Source of the DNA: Acidimicrobiia bacterium | Lineage (GTDB): Bacteria > Actinomycetota > Acidimicrobiia > Acidimicrobiales > AC-14 | Length of the DNA: 64,000 bases | Assembly: GCA_023265025.1 (NCBI GenBank) | Contig: JAHFUP010000008.1 | Coordinates: forward strand, 43,637-107,636 | Direction: 5' to 3' | In this document: in pieces, positions 18,702 through 28,373 of the stretch | Layout: each line of letters begins with the position of its first letter | Position numbering within the stretch: the stretch's first letter is position 1 | Notes under the pieces: generated by a model | Databases searched by the model: none | What the model was told of the DNA's origin: nothing | Seen by the model: the letters and a program-made list of their open reading frames with translations, nothing else | Position numbers and translations under genes: made by a program

Positions 18702-18715
18702 TTAGGATCACCTTA
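18702..18715. promoter_or_regulatory. iron-regulator-like dyad
   Basis: TTAGGATCACCTTA, partly resembling DtxR/IdeR boxes, 39 bp upstream of efeU start. Confidence 0.35.
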
Positions 18716-18744
18716 CATCTCCGGTGCCGGCCAGAGAAGGTGGC

Positions 18745-19758
18745 ATGAGCGACGGGCGCCCGCCGATCTCGGTGCTCGACCTGGCCGTGGTCAACGCCGG
18801 CGGGACCTCGGGCGAGGCGCTGGCCGCCACCACGACGCTGGCCCAGCGGGCCGACGAGCTGGGCTACCACCGGTTCTGGGTGGCCGAGCACCACAACATG
18901 CCGCTGGTGGCCAGCACCACACCGCCGGTGCTGATGGCCCACCTGGCCGCTCGCACGACGAACATCAGGATCGGCTCCGGCGGGATCATGCTGCCGAACC
19001 ACGCACCGCTGGTGGTGGCCGAGCACATCGCCGCCCTCGAGGCGCTCCATCCCGGACGGATCGATCTCGGACTGGGCCGCGCACCGGGCACCACACCGGA
19101 GGCGGCGCTGGCGCTGCGGCGCTCGGTCGACCTCCTCGGGGCCGAGGACTTCCCGCGCAACCTGCTCGACCTCATGGGGTTGCTGGGCGACGTCCGGGGC
19201 GAGGGCGGCCTGTGGGAGCGGTTCTCGGCCACACCAGCGGCGACGTCGACGCCGCAGATCCTGCTGCTGGGCTCGAGCGGTTTCAGCGCCCAGCTGGCCG
19301 GCCGGCTCGGGCTGCCGTTCGTCTTCGCCCACCACTTCGACCAGGGCGGCACGCTGGAGGCCATCGACCTCTACCGCCGGAGCTTCCGGCCCTCGCCGGC
19401 GCTCGAGGATCCCTCCTGCATCGTCACCGCCAACGTGCTGGTGGCCGAGACGGACGAGGAGGCCGACTGGCAGGCGGGGCCCGGCCGTTTGGTGATGCAC
19501 TGCATCCGCTCCGGACGCTTCGCCCCGTTGCTCTCGCCCGAGGAGGCGGCGGAACAGCCCGACATGCCTATCGCCCGGGTAGCACCGACGAACCGGATCA
19601 GCGGGTCGCCGGCCACGGCCCTGGCCGGGCTCGACCGGCTGCTGGCGGCCACCAAGGCCGACGAGATCATGGTCTCGACCGTCGCCCACGGGCTCGACAC
19701 CAGGATCCGGAGCCTCGAGCTGCTCGCTCAGGTGTGGCCGGCGCCGGCGCCGGCCTGA
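18745..19758 (+). CDS. LLM-class flavin-dependent oxidoreductase
   Basis: VLDLAVVNAGGTSGEAL...RFWVAEHHNMPLVASTTPPVLMAHLAART.RIGSGGIMLPNH. Confidence 0.88.
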   Translation: MSDGRPPISVLDLAVVNAGGTSGEALAATTTLAQRADELGYHRFWVAEHHNMPLVASTTPPVLMAHLAARTTNIRIGSGGIMLPNHAPLVVAEHIAALEALHPGRIDLGLGRAPGTTPEAALALRRSVDLLGAEDFPRNLLDLMGLLGDVRGEGGLWERFSATPAATSTPQILLLGSSGFSAQLAGRLGLPFVFAHHFDQGGTLEAIDLYRRSFRPSPALEDPSCIVTANVLVAETDEEADWQAGPGRLVMHCIRSGRFAPLLSPEEAAEQPDMPIARVAPTNRISGSPATALAGLDRLLAATKADEIMVSTVAHGLDTRIRSLELLAQVWPAPAPA

Positions 19759-19761
19759 CGA

Positions 19762-20262
19762 TCAGGCCTGCCAGCGGTCCCAGTCGACGAGCTCGTCGAG
19801 GGGGATGCGGGGTGCCGACTGGCGCTTCTCCTTGGGCGGGGCGGGGTGACCGATGCCGACGCCCATGGGCGCCTCGTGGTCCTCGGGGAAGCCGAGAAGC
19901 TCCCGCACGCAATCCTCGTGGTGGAAGGTGACCGGGCAGGAGGCCAAGCCGAGCCCCTTGGCCGCCACCATCATGTTCTGGGCCATGCGCCCGATGTCGA
20001 AGCCCTTGCCACCCTCCTTGGGCACCACGATGACCAGGACCACGGGAACCGAGGGGATCCAGTCGGAGAACCGGCCGCACTCGGCCAGCCGGGCCCGGTC
20101 GCTGGCGTCGGTCACGACCACGATGCGGTTCAGCTGCTGGTTCTTGGCGCTGCCGGCCATGCGACCGGCCTGCAGGATCTTGCGCAGGTCCTCGTCCGAC
20201 ACCGGATCAGGGGTGAAGTCGCGGGTGTCGCGCTTGCTCACGATGGCCTCGTAGACGTCCAT
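19762..20262 (-). CDS. nitroreductase family protein
   Basis: MDVYEAIVSKRDTRDFTPDPVSDEDLRKILQAGRMAGSAKNQQ. Confidence 0.85.
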   Translation of the reverse strand: MDVYEAIVSKRDTRDFTPDPVSDEDLRKILQAGRMAGSAKNQQLNRIVVVTDASDRARLAECGRFSDWIPSVPVVLVIVVPKEGGKGFDIGRMAQNMMVAAKGLGLASCPVTFHHEDCVRELLGFPEDHEAPMGVGIGHPAPPKEKRQSAPRIPLDELVDWDRWQA

Positions 20263-20304
20263 ATCGTTAGTCTGCCCGACTACCTGGCTCCTAATGTTGA
20301 ACGC

Positions 20305-21528
20305 ATGGCGGACGACCTCCCCGCAGTGCTGGAGCTGCTGCACACGAGCGAGCACCGATGGCGAACCCTGCGCGCCGAGGGCGAGGAGTGGATCGACGCG
20401 GAGCGCAGCGGCCAGGCGTACCGGCGCAACATGCGCCCCGGCGCATTGATGTCGTTCCGGGGCGTGCCCGGGCCGGCCGATCGGGATCCGTCGTGGAAGG
20501 TGTGGCTGAGCCCGCCCCGGTCGAGGGTGGACTTCGGGGGTCCGCACCAGTCCCGCACGGTGGTCATCGGCGACGGGCACCGGACGTGCGCCTCCCACCC
20601 GCACGTCGTCGGCTACCGGGTCACGGATCATCGTGACGATCACGAGCAGTCACTCGGCCCGGCCGGCGCCCTCGTGCACCCCGTCCTGCTCGCCGCCGCG
20701 CTGGAGCTCACGGTCCAGGGCCGGGGTGAGGCCCTCGGCCGGGAGGTCATCGTCGTGCGGGGACGGGCCCGACCGGCAACCCGCCGCGGCATGCCGTGGA
20801 TCACCATGGGCGCCGACGAGCTGGACGTGGCGGTCGACGTCGAACGCGGCGTGCTGCTGTGGTCGGAGGCCCGGTTCGAGGGTGCGCCGTTCCGGCGGAT
20901 CACCATGACCGCGGTGGGTTTCGACGAGGACCTTGACGACCACCTCTTTGCCTTCCCCGAGGGCGCCGGCGAGCTGCCGTTCCCGCCGGAGCGCCCGCGC
21001 CGGCCGCCGGCCGACCGTCGGGCGGGCGACGGCCCGCCCGACGGTGTGCTGGGCGAACCCGTCGGGGGACCGCAAATCGTGGCCCGCGCCGACTCCGTCG
21101 TCGTCGCCGTGGACCGTGTCGTCGCCTACCCGACCGGGTTCGAGCTCGGCGTCACCGTGCGGACGAGAGGAGGGCAGGGCCAGCGCAGCTTCGACGAGGT
21201 CCGCCGGCGGGAGTGGCGGGGCGCGTCGGCGTTCCCCGGCGAGTCGCTGCAGGTGAGCGTCGTGTTCGCCGACGGCCGCCGCAGCATCGCCCGGAACTTC
21301 GGCCGCCCGCCGGAGGCGGCTTCGAGCGGCGTCCGCCTCGTCCCTCTGAGCGGGAGCGGCACCGACACCCGCTTCGACCAGCGGTTCTGGGTCGAGCCCC
21401 TCCCGCCGCCGGGGCCGCTCGGTGTGGTCGTCGAGTGGGACCGGCGCCAGATCCCCGAGACCCGCGCCGAGCTCGACGCCGGCGCCATTGTCGCCGGCGC
21501 CGCCCGGGCTGCGACGCTGTGGCCGTGA
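20305..21528 (+). CDS. hypothetical protein
   Basis: Complete ORF MADDLPAVLELLHTSEHRWRTLRAEGEEWIDAE, coupled to downstream ABC gene. Confidence 0.6.
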   Translation: MADDLPAVLELLHTSEHRWRTLRAEGEEWIDAERSGQAYRRNMRPGALMSFRGVPGPADRDPSWKVWLSPPRSRVDFGGPHQSRTVVIGDGHRTCASHPHVVGYRVTDHRDDHEQSLGPAGALVHPVLLAAALELTVQGRGEALGREVIVVRGRARPATRRGMPWITMGADELDVAVDVERGVLLWSEARFEGAPFRRITMTAVGFDEDLDDHLFAFPEGAGELPFPPERPRRPPADRRAGDGPPDGVLGEPVGGPQIVARADSVVVAVDRVVAYPTGFELGVTVRTRGGQGQRSFDEVRRREWRGASAFPGESLQVSVVFADGRRSIARNFGRPPEAASSGVRLVPLSGSGTDTRFDQRFWVEPLPPPGPLGVVVEWDRRQIPETRAELDAGAIVAGAARAATLWP

Positions 21529-23336
21529 CCGAGCGGTTCTTCATCCGCGGCGCCCCACCGTCCGACGCCGACCCGCTCCCGCTGCGGGAGGCGGCCGGCG
21601 CCGCCGTCGAGTCGCTCCGGATGGCGTGGGAGGCCGACCGCTACGGGCTGCTCCGGCTGGTGGCCCTCAACACGGCGACGACCGCGGCCGAGGTCGCCCA
21701 GCTCTTCGTGGGCAGCGAGGCGCTCGAAGGAGTGGTCGACGGCGACCGGCGCGGGGTGCAGGCCCGCCGGCTCCTCGTGCTCGGCGGTCTGGGCGTGGTG
21801 GCGACGGCGGGCAGGAGCGTGCGCGGCTCCTGGGGGAACCCGGTCGTCCAGGCCGCAGTCCGCCGGACGGAGGCGAGCATCCTCGACGTGGTGGGGGCGA
21901 TGGAGCTGGCCGACGTCGAGGACCCGGCGTTCCAGGACCGACTGCAGCGGGCGCTGAACGGCGCCCAGCGGGAGGCGATGCTCTTCGGGACCGCGCTGTC
22001 CGTGCCCCAGTCGGTCCTCGGGCTGATCGGCGCCCTGGCGGCCATGACCGCCAACGACCGGGCCCTGGTCCCCCTCGCCGTCGCCGGCTCGGTGCCCCGC
22101 TGGTACCTCATGCGCAAGCTCAAGGATCCCGAGAGCCCGTTCCACGGCCGGCGGGGCCGGGAGATGCGCGAGTCGGGCATGGTCCGCCATCTCCTCACGG
22201 GGACCACCGCGGCCCACGAGCTGCGGGTGTTCGACGCCACCCCGTACCTGCGCGAGCGCTACGACCGGCTGGCCAGGGAGGCCGATGCGGCCCAGACCGG
22301 GCTGTACCGCCACAACGCCCGCCGCGAGGCCCTGGCCGCCCTCCTGGGCCGCATGGCCGACGCCCCCGCCGCCACCCGGCTGCTGGTCCGGGTGGCGCGG
22401 AAGCAGGCGTCGGTCGCCGACGCGGTCGCCGGCGGCGTGGCGGCGAGGAAGGCGGCCGGCGGCGTCCAGCGCATCGTCGAGACGGTCAACCAGCTGTGCC
22501 GCACGGCGGCGTCGACCGTCGACGTCCGGGAGTTCCTGAGGGAGCCACCGCCGGCCCCCGCCGGTCGAAAGCCGCCGGGCGACTTTGCCCGGATCGTCGT
22601 CCGGGACCTCTGCTTCACCTACCCCGGCCGGACGAGCCCGGTGCTCGACGGCGTCGACATGGAGATCGGCCGGGGCGAGGTCGTCGCCCTGGTCGGGGAG
22701 AACGGCTGCGGCAAGACGACGCTGGCCAAGCTGCTGTGCAGCCTGTACCAGCCCACCAAGGGCACGATCCGGTGGGACGACGTCGACGTGGCCGACTGCG
22801 ACCCGGCCGGCGTGCGGTCGCGGATCGCCATCGTGTTCCAGGACTTCGTGAAGTACCCGACCCTGAGCGCGGCGGAGAACATCGGCATCGGGCTGCCGGC
22901 GAAGATCAAGGACCGGGCCGCCATTGTGGCGGCGGCGCAACGGGCCGGCGCAGACGAGGCGATCACGAAGTTGCCCAATGGCTACGACACCGTCATGTCC
23001 CGCCAGTTCGGCGGCGCGGACCTGTCCATGGGCCAGTGGCAGCGGGTCGCCCTCGCCCGGGCCTTCCTGCGCGACGCCCCGCTGGTCGTGCTCGACGAGC
23101 CGACCGCCGCCCTCGACCCCCGGGCCGAGCGGGACCTGTTCGAGGCCGTCGCCGCCCTGTACCGCAGCCGCTCGGCGGTGCTCATCTCCCACCGCCTGTC
23201 GAGTGTGCGCTTCGCCGACCGGATCTGCGTGCTGGCGAACGGCCGCATCACCGAGTCGGGCACCCACGAGAACCTGCTCGCCGCCGGCGGGGACTACGCC
23301 GAGCTCTTCGAGATCCAGGCTCGGGCCTACCGGTAG
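21525..23336 (+). CDS. ABC transporter, fused permease/ATP-binding protein
   Basis: Walker A GENGCGKTT, QFGGADLSMGQWQRVALARAF, Walker B LVVLDEPTAALDP, H-loop. Confidence 0.85.
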   Translation: MTERFFIRGAPPSDADPLPLREAAGAAVESLRMAWEADRYGLLRLVALNTATTAAEVAQLFVGSEALEGVVDGDRRGVQARRLLVLGGLGVVATAGRSVRGSWGNPVVQAAVRRTEASILDVVGAMELADVEDPAFQDRLQRALNGAQREAMLFGTALSVPQSVLGLIGALAAMTANDRALVPLAVAGSVPRWYLMRKLKDPESPFHGRRGREMRESGMVRHLLTGTTAAHELRVFDATPYLRERYDRLAREADAAQTGLYRHNARREALAALLGRMADAPAATRLLVRVARKQASVADAVAGGVAARKAAGGVQRIVETVNQLCRTAASTVDVREFLREPPPAPAGRKPPGDFARIVVRDLCFTYPGRTSPVLDGVDMEIGRGEVVALVGENGCGKTTLAKLLCSLYQPTKGTIRWDDVDVADCDPAGVRSRIAIVFQDFVKYPTLSAAENIGIGLPAKIKDRAAIVAAAQRAGADEAITKLPNGYDTVMSRQFGGADLSMGQWQRVALARAFLRDAPLVVLDEPTAALDPRAERDLFEAVAALYRSRSAVLISHRLSSVRFADRICVLANGRITESGTHENLLAAGGDYAELFEIQARAYR

Positions 23337-23363
23337 GCGGGCACCCGCCGGCCGGCGGCCAGG

Positions 23364-26288
23364 TCACGGGACGGCGAGCACGGACTCGCACGCGGTCGCC
23401 GAGTCGGTGCCGGCATCGCCCGAACAGACGTCGACGTCGGCGCCGCCATCGAGTGAGTCGTCGCCGTCGCGCCCGACGATGGTGTCCTTCCCGGCCTCAC
23501 CGAGGATGCGATCGTTGCCGGCGTCGCCCGAGAGGGTGTCGTTGCCGTTGCCGCCCAGCAGCAGGTCGGCGCCGTCGCCACCGAAGATGACGTCGTTCCC
23601 GTCCCCCCCGCATATCACGTCGTCGCCGCCGAGACCGAAGATGCGGTCGTCACCTCCGAGCCCGACGATCACGTCGCGAGCCGGGGTTCCGACGATCGAG
23701 TCGTTGCCCGGCGTGCCGACGATCGTGGCCACCAGCCCGTTGCAGCGTGGCGGCCCCACCGTCGTGCTCGTGCTCGTCGAAGGCACGGTGGATGTCGTGG
23801 TGCTGGTGCTCGTCGACGTGCTCGTCGACGTCGGGGGCTGCGTCGTCGTGGTGGTGGTGCTCGTCGAGGTGGTGGAGCTGGTCGAGGTGGTGGAGCTGGT
23901 GGAGGTCGACGACGTGCTCGACGTCGGCGGCATGTCGGAGATCGAGATGGTGGCGTCGTCGCTGCCGACGGCCGGGGCGCCCTCGTCGTCGACCACGCCG
24001 ACGGTGACGCGGTCGGTCTGGGAGGCGCCGGGGGCACCGGTGAAGGTGGCGGCGAAGGTGCAGCCGGTGGTGGCCCCGGGGGCGACGACGGCCCCGATGA
24101 TCAACCCGCAGTTGGACAGGGGTCGGCCGGCGAGGTCGCCGTAGACGTCGTCGACGATGGACTGGATGGTGACCGGGTCGGAGCTGCCGCTGGTGTTGCG
24201 GATCTGGACCCGGAAGCTGAACTGCCCACCCGGCGCCGGCTTGGTGGCCGGGGCCGCGTCCTTGATGACCACGATCGTGGGCGGGGCGCCGGTGAGGGAG
24301 ACGGTGGCGGTGGCGGTGTTCGAGGCCGTCTGCCCTTCGTCGTCGACGGCCGTGACGGTCACGATATCGACCTGGGACGCCCCGGCCCCGCCGCTGAACA
24401 TGCCGGTGAAGGTGCATGGCGGCGACGACTGTCCCGGCGCCAGCACCGTCCCGATGAGGGACCCGCAGGTCGAGCCGGGCCGGGTGGCCAGGTTCCCGTA
24501 GACGTCGTCGGTGACGGTCTGGATGGTCACCGGGTCCGTCGGCCCGCTGCTGTTGGTGACGGTCACGGAGAAGGTGAACGCGCCCCCCGGCTCAGGGCGG
24601 GTCGGGGGGACGGCGGACTTCGTCACGGTGATCGAAGGAGGTGTGGCCGCCACCGAGACCTCGTTCGGGTCGTTGCACGCTCCGGTCGTCATCAGGTAGT
24701 TGGCGTCGCCCGAGTAGGCGGCGATCCATCGGTAGGTGTTCTCGGCGGAGACGGTGAAGGGGTCCGACGTCGCGGTGGCCGAAGGTGCGCCGCTCAGCGG
24801 TCGGTTCGCGCTGGTGAAGATCGCCGTGCCGGTGCAGGCCGGGGTGGTGAACAAGGTGAACGTCACCGTCCCGGTCGGAGCCGGGACGCCGGCGAGGCCG
24901 GTGACGGTGGCCGTGTCGGTGATGGGGCCGCCGATGGAGGCCGCCGGCGTCGCCGCGGTCACGAGGGTGGGTTGGGCCTGGCTCACCACGAAGCTCTCCG
25001 CGGGGTCGAGGCACGCCGTCGGCCCGGCGGCTGCGTAGTTGACGTCGCCCGAGTACACCGCCGTCCAGTGGTAGGTGCCGGGGGCCACGACGGCATTCGA
25101 CGGGCCGGACGGGTACACGGGTGCCCCGAAGTGGTCGACCGGCACGACCGCCGACGAGTGGACCGCGCCCGCGGCGTCGCACGTGGGGTTGGCGGGCCCG
25201 TAGAGGCGGAAGGTGATGGTGCCCGACGGCGCCGGCGCCGGTGGCACGGTCACGCCGGCCGGCGCGGTCAGGGTGGCCGAGTCGGAGGACGGGCCGCCCA
25301 CGGAGGCGGGCGGTGTGGCCGTCGTGGTGATCGTCGGCTGTGAGGAGACGAAGGACACGGTCTCCGTCGGGTCCCCACATGCCGTGAGCACCGCGAGGTA
25401 GTTGGCGTCGCCCGAGTACGTCGCTACCCACCGGTAGGTGCCGGGGGCGTTGATCGGTGCCGGCGTGGTCGGCCCGTAGGTGGCGAACCCGGTGTTCACG
25501 GGTGAGGTCTGGGTGAAGAGCGGTGCGCCCGTACACGTCGGGTTGGCGTAGAGGTTCCAGGTGATCTGCCCGGTGGGTGGAGCACCCCCGCTCGACGACG
25601 GCGGGGGCGGAGGGCTCAGGGTGGCTGTGTCCGTGGTCGAGCCGGGCACCGTCGGTGAGCTCTGGCCGGCGGTCGTCGTGAGGACCGGCGCGGCCGCCAC
25701 CACCGTGCTGACGCTGGAGCCGCTGTTGCGCACGGCGGGCAGGCCAGGCGCGCTGACCGTCGCCGATGCCAGCTGAGCCGTCTGGACCCCTGGGGTCGGC
25801 AGGGTATCGACCGTGGGCACCCGCCGTGTCGTCGCCGTGAAGTTGACGAAGCAGACTTCGCCCGTGAGGAGCATCAGCGATGCTTCACCGCCGGGTGGAG
25901 TGAACCGGAAGGTGCCGGGTGTGAACTCGGTGATCGTCCATGTCCCGGTACAGCTCGCCGGTCCAAACCCGACGCCGGTGGCGCTCAGAATGAAGACGCC
26001 GGACTCCACTCCGCCCGGGCAATCATTGCCGCTGGTGGAGCACGCGGGCACGAGGTTCACCTGCTCCACGGTCAGCATCGGGAAGGTCGTCGACTCGGGC
26101 GGTGTCGAGAAGTTGTTGATGCCGACCGCGGCGGGGAACATTTGGCCCACGACGGTCGTGGCGGGGAACGAAGCCGCCGGTGCGACGAGGATGAAGGCGC
26201 GGGACGGACTGGCGATGTAGACCGACATACCGAGCAGGACGGCGACCAAACCGGCGACCGCGCGCCCACGATCCGACAGCACGTTCAC
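23364..26288 (-). CDS. large secreted protein: Ig-like repeats, two DUF11-like repeats, Ser/Thr-rich linker, RTX-type calcium-binding repeats
   Basis: Signal-like N-terminus; tandem GTITFRLY/SYSGDANYL repeats; TSSTSSTSTSSTT linker; GGDDRIFGLGGDDVICGGDGNDVIFGGDGADLLLGGNGNDTL. Confidence 0.8.
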   Translation of the reverse strand: MNVLSDRGRAVAGLVAVLLGMSVYIASPSRAFILVAPAASFPATTVVGQMFPAAVGINNFSTPPESTTFPMLTVEQVNLVPACSTSGNDCPGGVESGVFILSATGVGFGPASCTGTWTITEFTPGTFRFTPPGGEASLMLLTGEVCFVNFTATTRRVPTVDTLPTPGVQTAQLASATVSAPGLPAVRNSGSSVSTVVAAAPVLTTTAGQSSPTVPGSTTDTATLSPPPPPSSSGGAPPTGQITWNLYANPTCTGAPLFTQTSPVNTGFATYGPTTPAPINAPGTYRWVATYSGDANYLAVLTACGDPTETVSFVSSQPTITTTATPPASVGGPSSDSATLTAPAGVTVPPAPAPSGTITFRLYGPANPTCDAAGAVHSSAVVPVDHFGAPVYPSGPSNAVVAPGTYHWTAVYSGDVNYAAAGPTACLDPAESFVVSQAQPTLVTAATPAASIGGPITDTATVTGLAGVPAPTGTVTFTLFTTPACTGTAIFTSANRPLSGAPSATATSDPFTVSAENTYRWIAAYSGDANYLMTTGACNDPNEVSVAATPPSITVTKSAVPPTRPEPGGAFTFSVTVTNSSGPTDPVTIQTVTDDVYGNLATRPGSTCGSLIGTVLAPGQSSPPCTFTGMFSGGAGASQVDIVTVTAVDDEGQTASNTATATVSLTGAPPTIVVIKDAAPATKPAPGGQFSFRVQIRNTSGSSDPVTIQSIVDDVYGDLAGRPLSNCGLIIGAVVAPGATTGCTFAATFTGAPGASQTDRVTVGVVDDEGAPAVGSDDATISISDMPPTSSTSSTSTSSTTSTSSTTSTSTTTTTTQPPTSTSTSTSTSTTTSTVPSTSTSTTVGPPRCNGLVATIVGTPGNDSIVGTPARDVIVGLGGDDRIFGLGGDDVICGGDGNDVIFGGDGADLLLGGNGNDTLSGDAGNDRILGEAGKDTIVGRDGDDSLDGGADVDVCSGDAGTDSATACESVLAVP

Positions 26289-26409
26289 GACGCCCCCCTG
26301 CTTGCCCGAACCGGTCGGCGTCGAGCCGTCCGGCGCCGGACCTGCTCCCCGACGGGAGGAACTCTCCCACCCCGACGGGCCCATTTCAACCGGTGACCAC
26401 CGCCGCCCC

Positions 26410-26811
26410 CTATGCCTGGGCGGCGGCCACCTCGGTGCGCTCCTGCAGGAGGCCGACGACGAGATCGCGCATGGAGAAGACGCCGGCGAGCTGGTCGTTC
26501 TCGTCGACGACGACCAGGTGCCGGAAACCCTTGTCCCGCATCACCTTGGCCGCCTCGTGCAGGTCCAGGCTGGGGGAGACCGTTTTCAGGCCCCGGGTCA
26601 CGCAGTCCCGCACGGTCATGGCGCCGATGTCGCTGCCCCGGGCGATGACCCGGAGGGCATCGCGGTCGGTGATGATGCCGGTGGGCTTGCCGTCCTTGAG
26701 GACGACGGCGGAGCCGATGCCTCGCTCGATCATCCAGATGGCGGCGTCGTGGAAGCTGTCACCCTCTTCCACGGTGAGCACTGCCCGGGTGATGAGCGGT
26801 CCGATCTCCAT
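26410..26811 (-). CDS. CBS-domain protein
   Basis: Two CBS repeats: AVVLKDGKPTGIITDRDALRVIA and HLVVVDENDQLAGVFSMRDLV. Confidence 0.85.
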   Translation of the reverse strand: MEIGPLITRAVLTVEEGDSFHDAAIWMIERGIGSAVVLKDGKPTGIITDRDALRVIARGSDIGAMTVRDCVTRGLKTVSPSLDLHEAAKVMRDKGFRHLVVVDENDQLAGVFSMRDLVVGLLQERTEVAAAQA

Positions 26812-26856
26812 GAGGCGACCTTAGCCAAGGGATCCGCTTGTGAAAAGGTTTGTGAA

Positions 26857-26872
26857 TGTGAACACAATCACA
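26857..26872. promoter_or_regulatory. CRP/FNR-family site
   Basis: TGTGAacacaaTCACA, exact match to TGTGA-N6-TCACA, between divergent genes. Confidence 0.65.
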
Positions 26873-26883
26873 CTTGCGGTAGG

Positions 26884-28299
26884 ATGGCCGCCGTGACGCT
26901 CGTACACCGGGTGCTGCACCCGAACCCCATCATCTCGCTGGAAGACCACGTGACCCGGGGCGGTGGGAAGGGCCTCACGGCGGCCCTGGAGCTGGATCCC
27001 GACGCCATCATCGAGCGCGTCCTCGCTTCGGGTCTGCGGGGCCGGGGCGGCGCCGGCTTCCCGGTGGGGCGCAAGTGGCAGACGGTGTCGGCGAACCGGG
27101 TGATCGACGTGGCGTCCGCGGTCATCGTCAACGCCGCCGAGGGGGAGCCGGGCACGTTCAAGGATCGCACCATCCTGCGCCGCAACCCGTACGTGGTGAT
27201 CGAGGGGGCGCTGATCGCAGCCAGGGCGGTGCAGGCCGACCTCGTGGTATTCGGGATGAAGCGGTCGTTCTCCGGCGAGGTCGAGCGGGTGCGGGCCGCC
27301 ATCGAGGAGGTCGAGGACGCGGGCTGGAACGCCGGCGTCACGCTGTCGGTGTTCGAGGGCCCCGACGAGTACCTCTACGGCGAAGAGAGTGCCCTGCTCG
27401 AGACGATCGACGGGCGCTTCCCCTTCCCCCGCGTCGTACCGACCTTCCGTCGCGGCCTCCGGGAGGCGCCCGAGGACGCGCCGATCGCGCCGGCGTGCGT
27501 CAACAACACCGAGTCGCTGGCCAACGTCCCCCGCATCCTGGCCCGGGGCGCCGAGTGGTTCCGCACCGTCGGCACCCAGGAGTCGCCCGGCACGATGGTC
27601 TGCACCGTCACCGGCCGTACCCAGCGCCACGGGGTCGGCGAGGTGCTGATGGGCACGCCGTTGCGCGACGTGATCGAGGAGATCGGCGGCGGCCCGCTCC
27701 CCGGCCGCGAGATCAAGGCGGTCATGTCGGGTGTCGCCACCGGCATCATCCCCGGGTCGATGCTGGATACGCCCGTCACCTACGAGCACCTGGCCGCCAT
27801 CGGCAGCGGGCTGGGCTCGGGTGCCTTCATCGTGTTCGACGACACGGTCGACATGGTGGCCGTCGCCGCCGGCGCCGCCCGGTTCCTGGCCGTGGAGTCC
27901 TGCGGGCAATGCTCGCCGTGCAAGCTCGACGGCGAGAACCTGACCGAGCGCCTCACCAAGGTCGCCGGCTCGGTGGGCACCGAGTTCGACATGGGTGTCA
28001 TCCGCAAGCGCATCGGCACGGTCGCCGACCGCTCCCGCTGCTACCTCGCCACCCAGCAGCAGGTACTGCTCGACAGCCTGCTCAAGCATTTCCCCGAGGA
28101 GTTCGCAGCCCACATCTCCAACGCCCTCGACCCCGTCGAGCCCGAGCTCATCGCCGAGCTCATCGACATCCGGGGCGGGCGGGCCTACCTCGACGAGCGC
28201 CACCGGCTCAAGCAGTACGACTGGTCCTACGCCAAGAACGACTCGGGCACCGTGCCGGTCGAGCGCTTCGTGAACGCCGTCCCCAGCTGGCGGGCCTGA
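26884..28299 (+). CDS. NuoF-like (NADH dehydrogenase 51 kDa/SLBB/4Fe-4S) protein, stand-alone
   Basis: SGLRGRGGAGFPVGRKW, VNAAEGEPGTFKDRTIL, GPDEYLYGEESALLETIDG, ESCGQCSPCKLDGENL. Confidence 0.88.
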   Translation: MAAVTLVHRVLHPNPIISLEDHVTRGGGKGLTAALELDPDAIIERVLASGLRGRGGAGFPVGRKWQTVSANRVIDVASAVIVNAAEGEPGTFKDRTILRRNPYVVIEGALIAARAVQADLVVFGMKRSFSGEVERVRAAIEEVEDAGWNAGVTLSVFEGPDEYLYGEESALLETIDGRFPFPRVVPTFRRGLREAPEDAPIAPACVNNTESLANVPRILARGAEWFRTVGTQESPGTMVCTVTGRTQRHGVGEVLMGTPLRDVIEEIGGGPLPGREIKAVMSGVATGIIPGSMLDTPVTYEHLAAIGSGLGSGAFIVFDDTVDMVAVAAGAARFLAVESCGQCSPCKLDGENLTERLTKVAGSVGTEFDMGVIRKRIGTVADRSRCYLATQQQVLLDSLLKHFPEEFAAHISNALDPVEPELIAELIDIRGGRAYLDERHRLKQYDWSYAKNDSGTVPVERFVNAVPSWRA

Positions 28300-28314
28300 C
28301 TCTCCCCAACGAAC

Positions 28315-28354
28315 TGGCTGCAGTTGACCGCGCAGACGCGGCCAAGTGCAGCCA
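28315..28354. repeat. palindrome family A, copy 2
   Basis: TGGCTGCAGTTGACCGCG-CAGA-CGCGGCCAAGTGCAGCCA. Confidence 0.9.
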
Positions 28355-28373
28355 AATCGGGTGAAATGAGCGG

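Noticed and set aside
21126-23267. 713-aa minus-strand ORF opposite the ABC transporter
   Set aside because: Antisense artefact of codon bias.
23750-23935. Short tandem repeats that could suggest a CRISPR or VNTR array
   Set aside because: They encode the Ser/Thr-rich linker of the secreted protein; no spacer/repeat periodicity.
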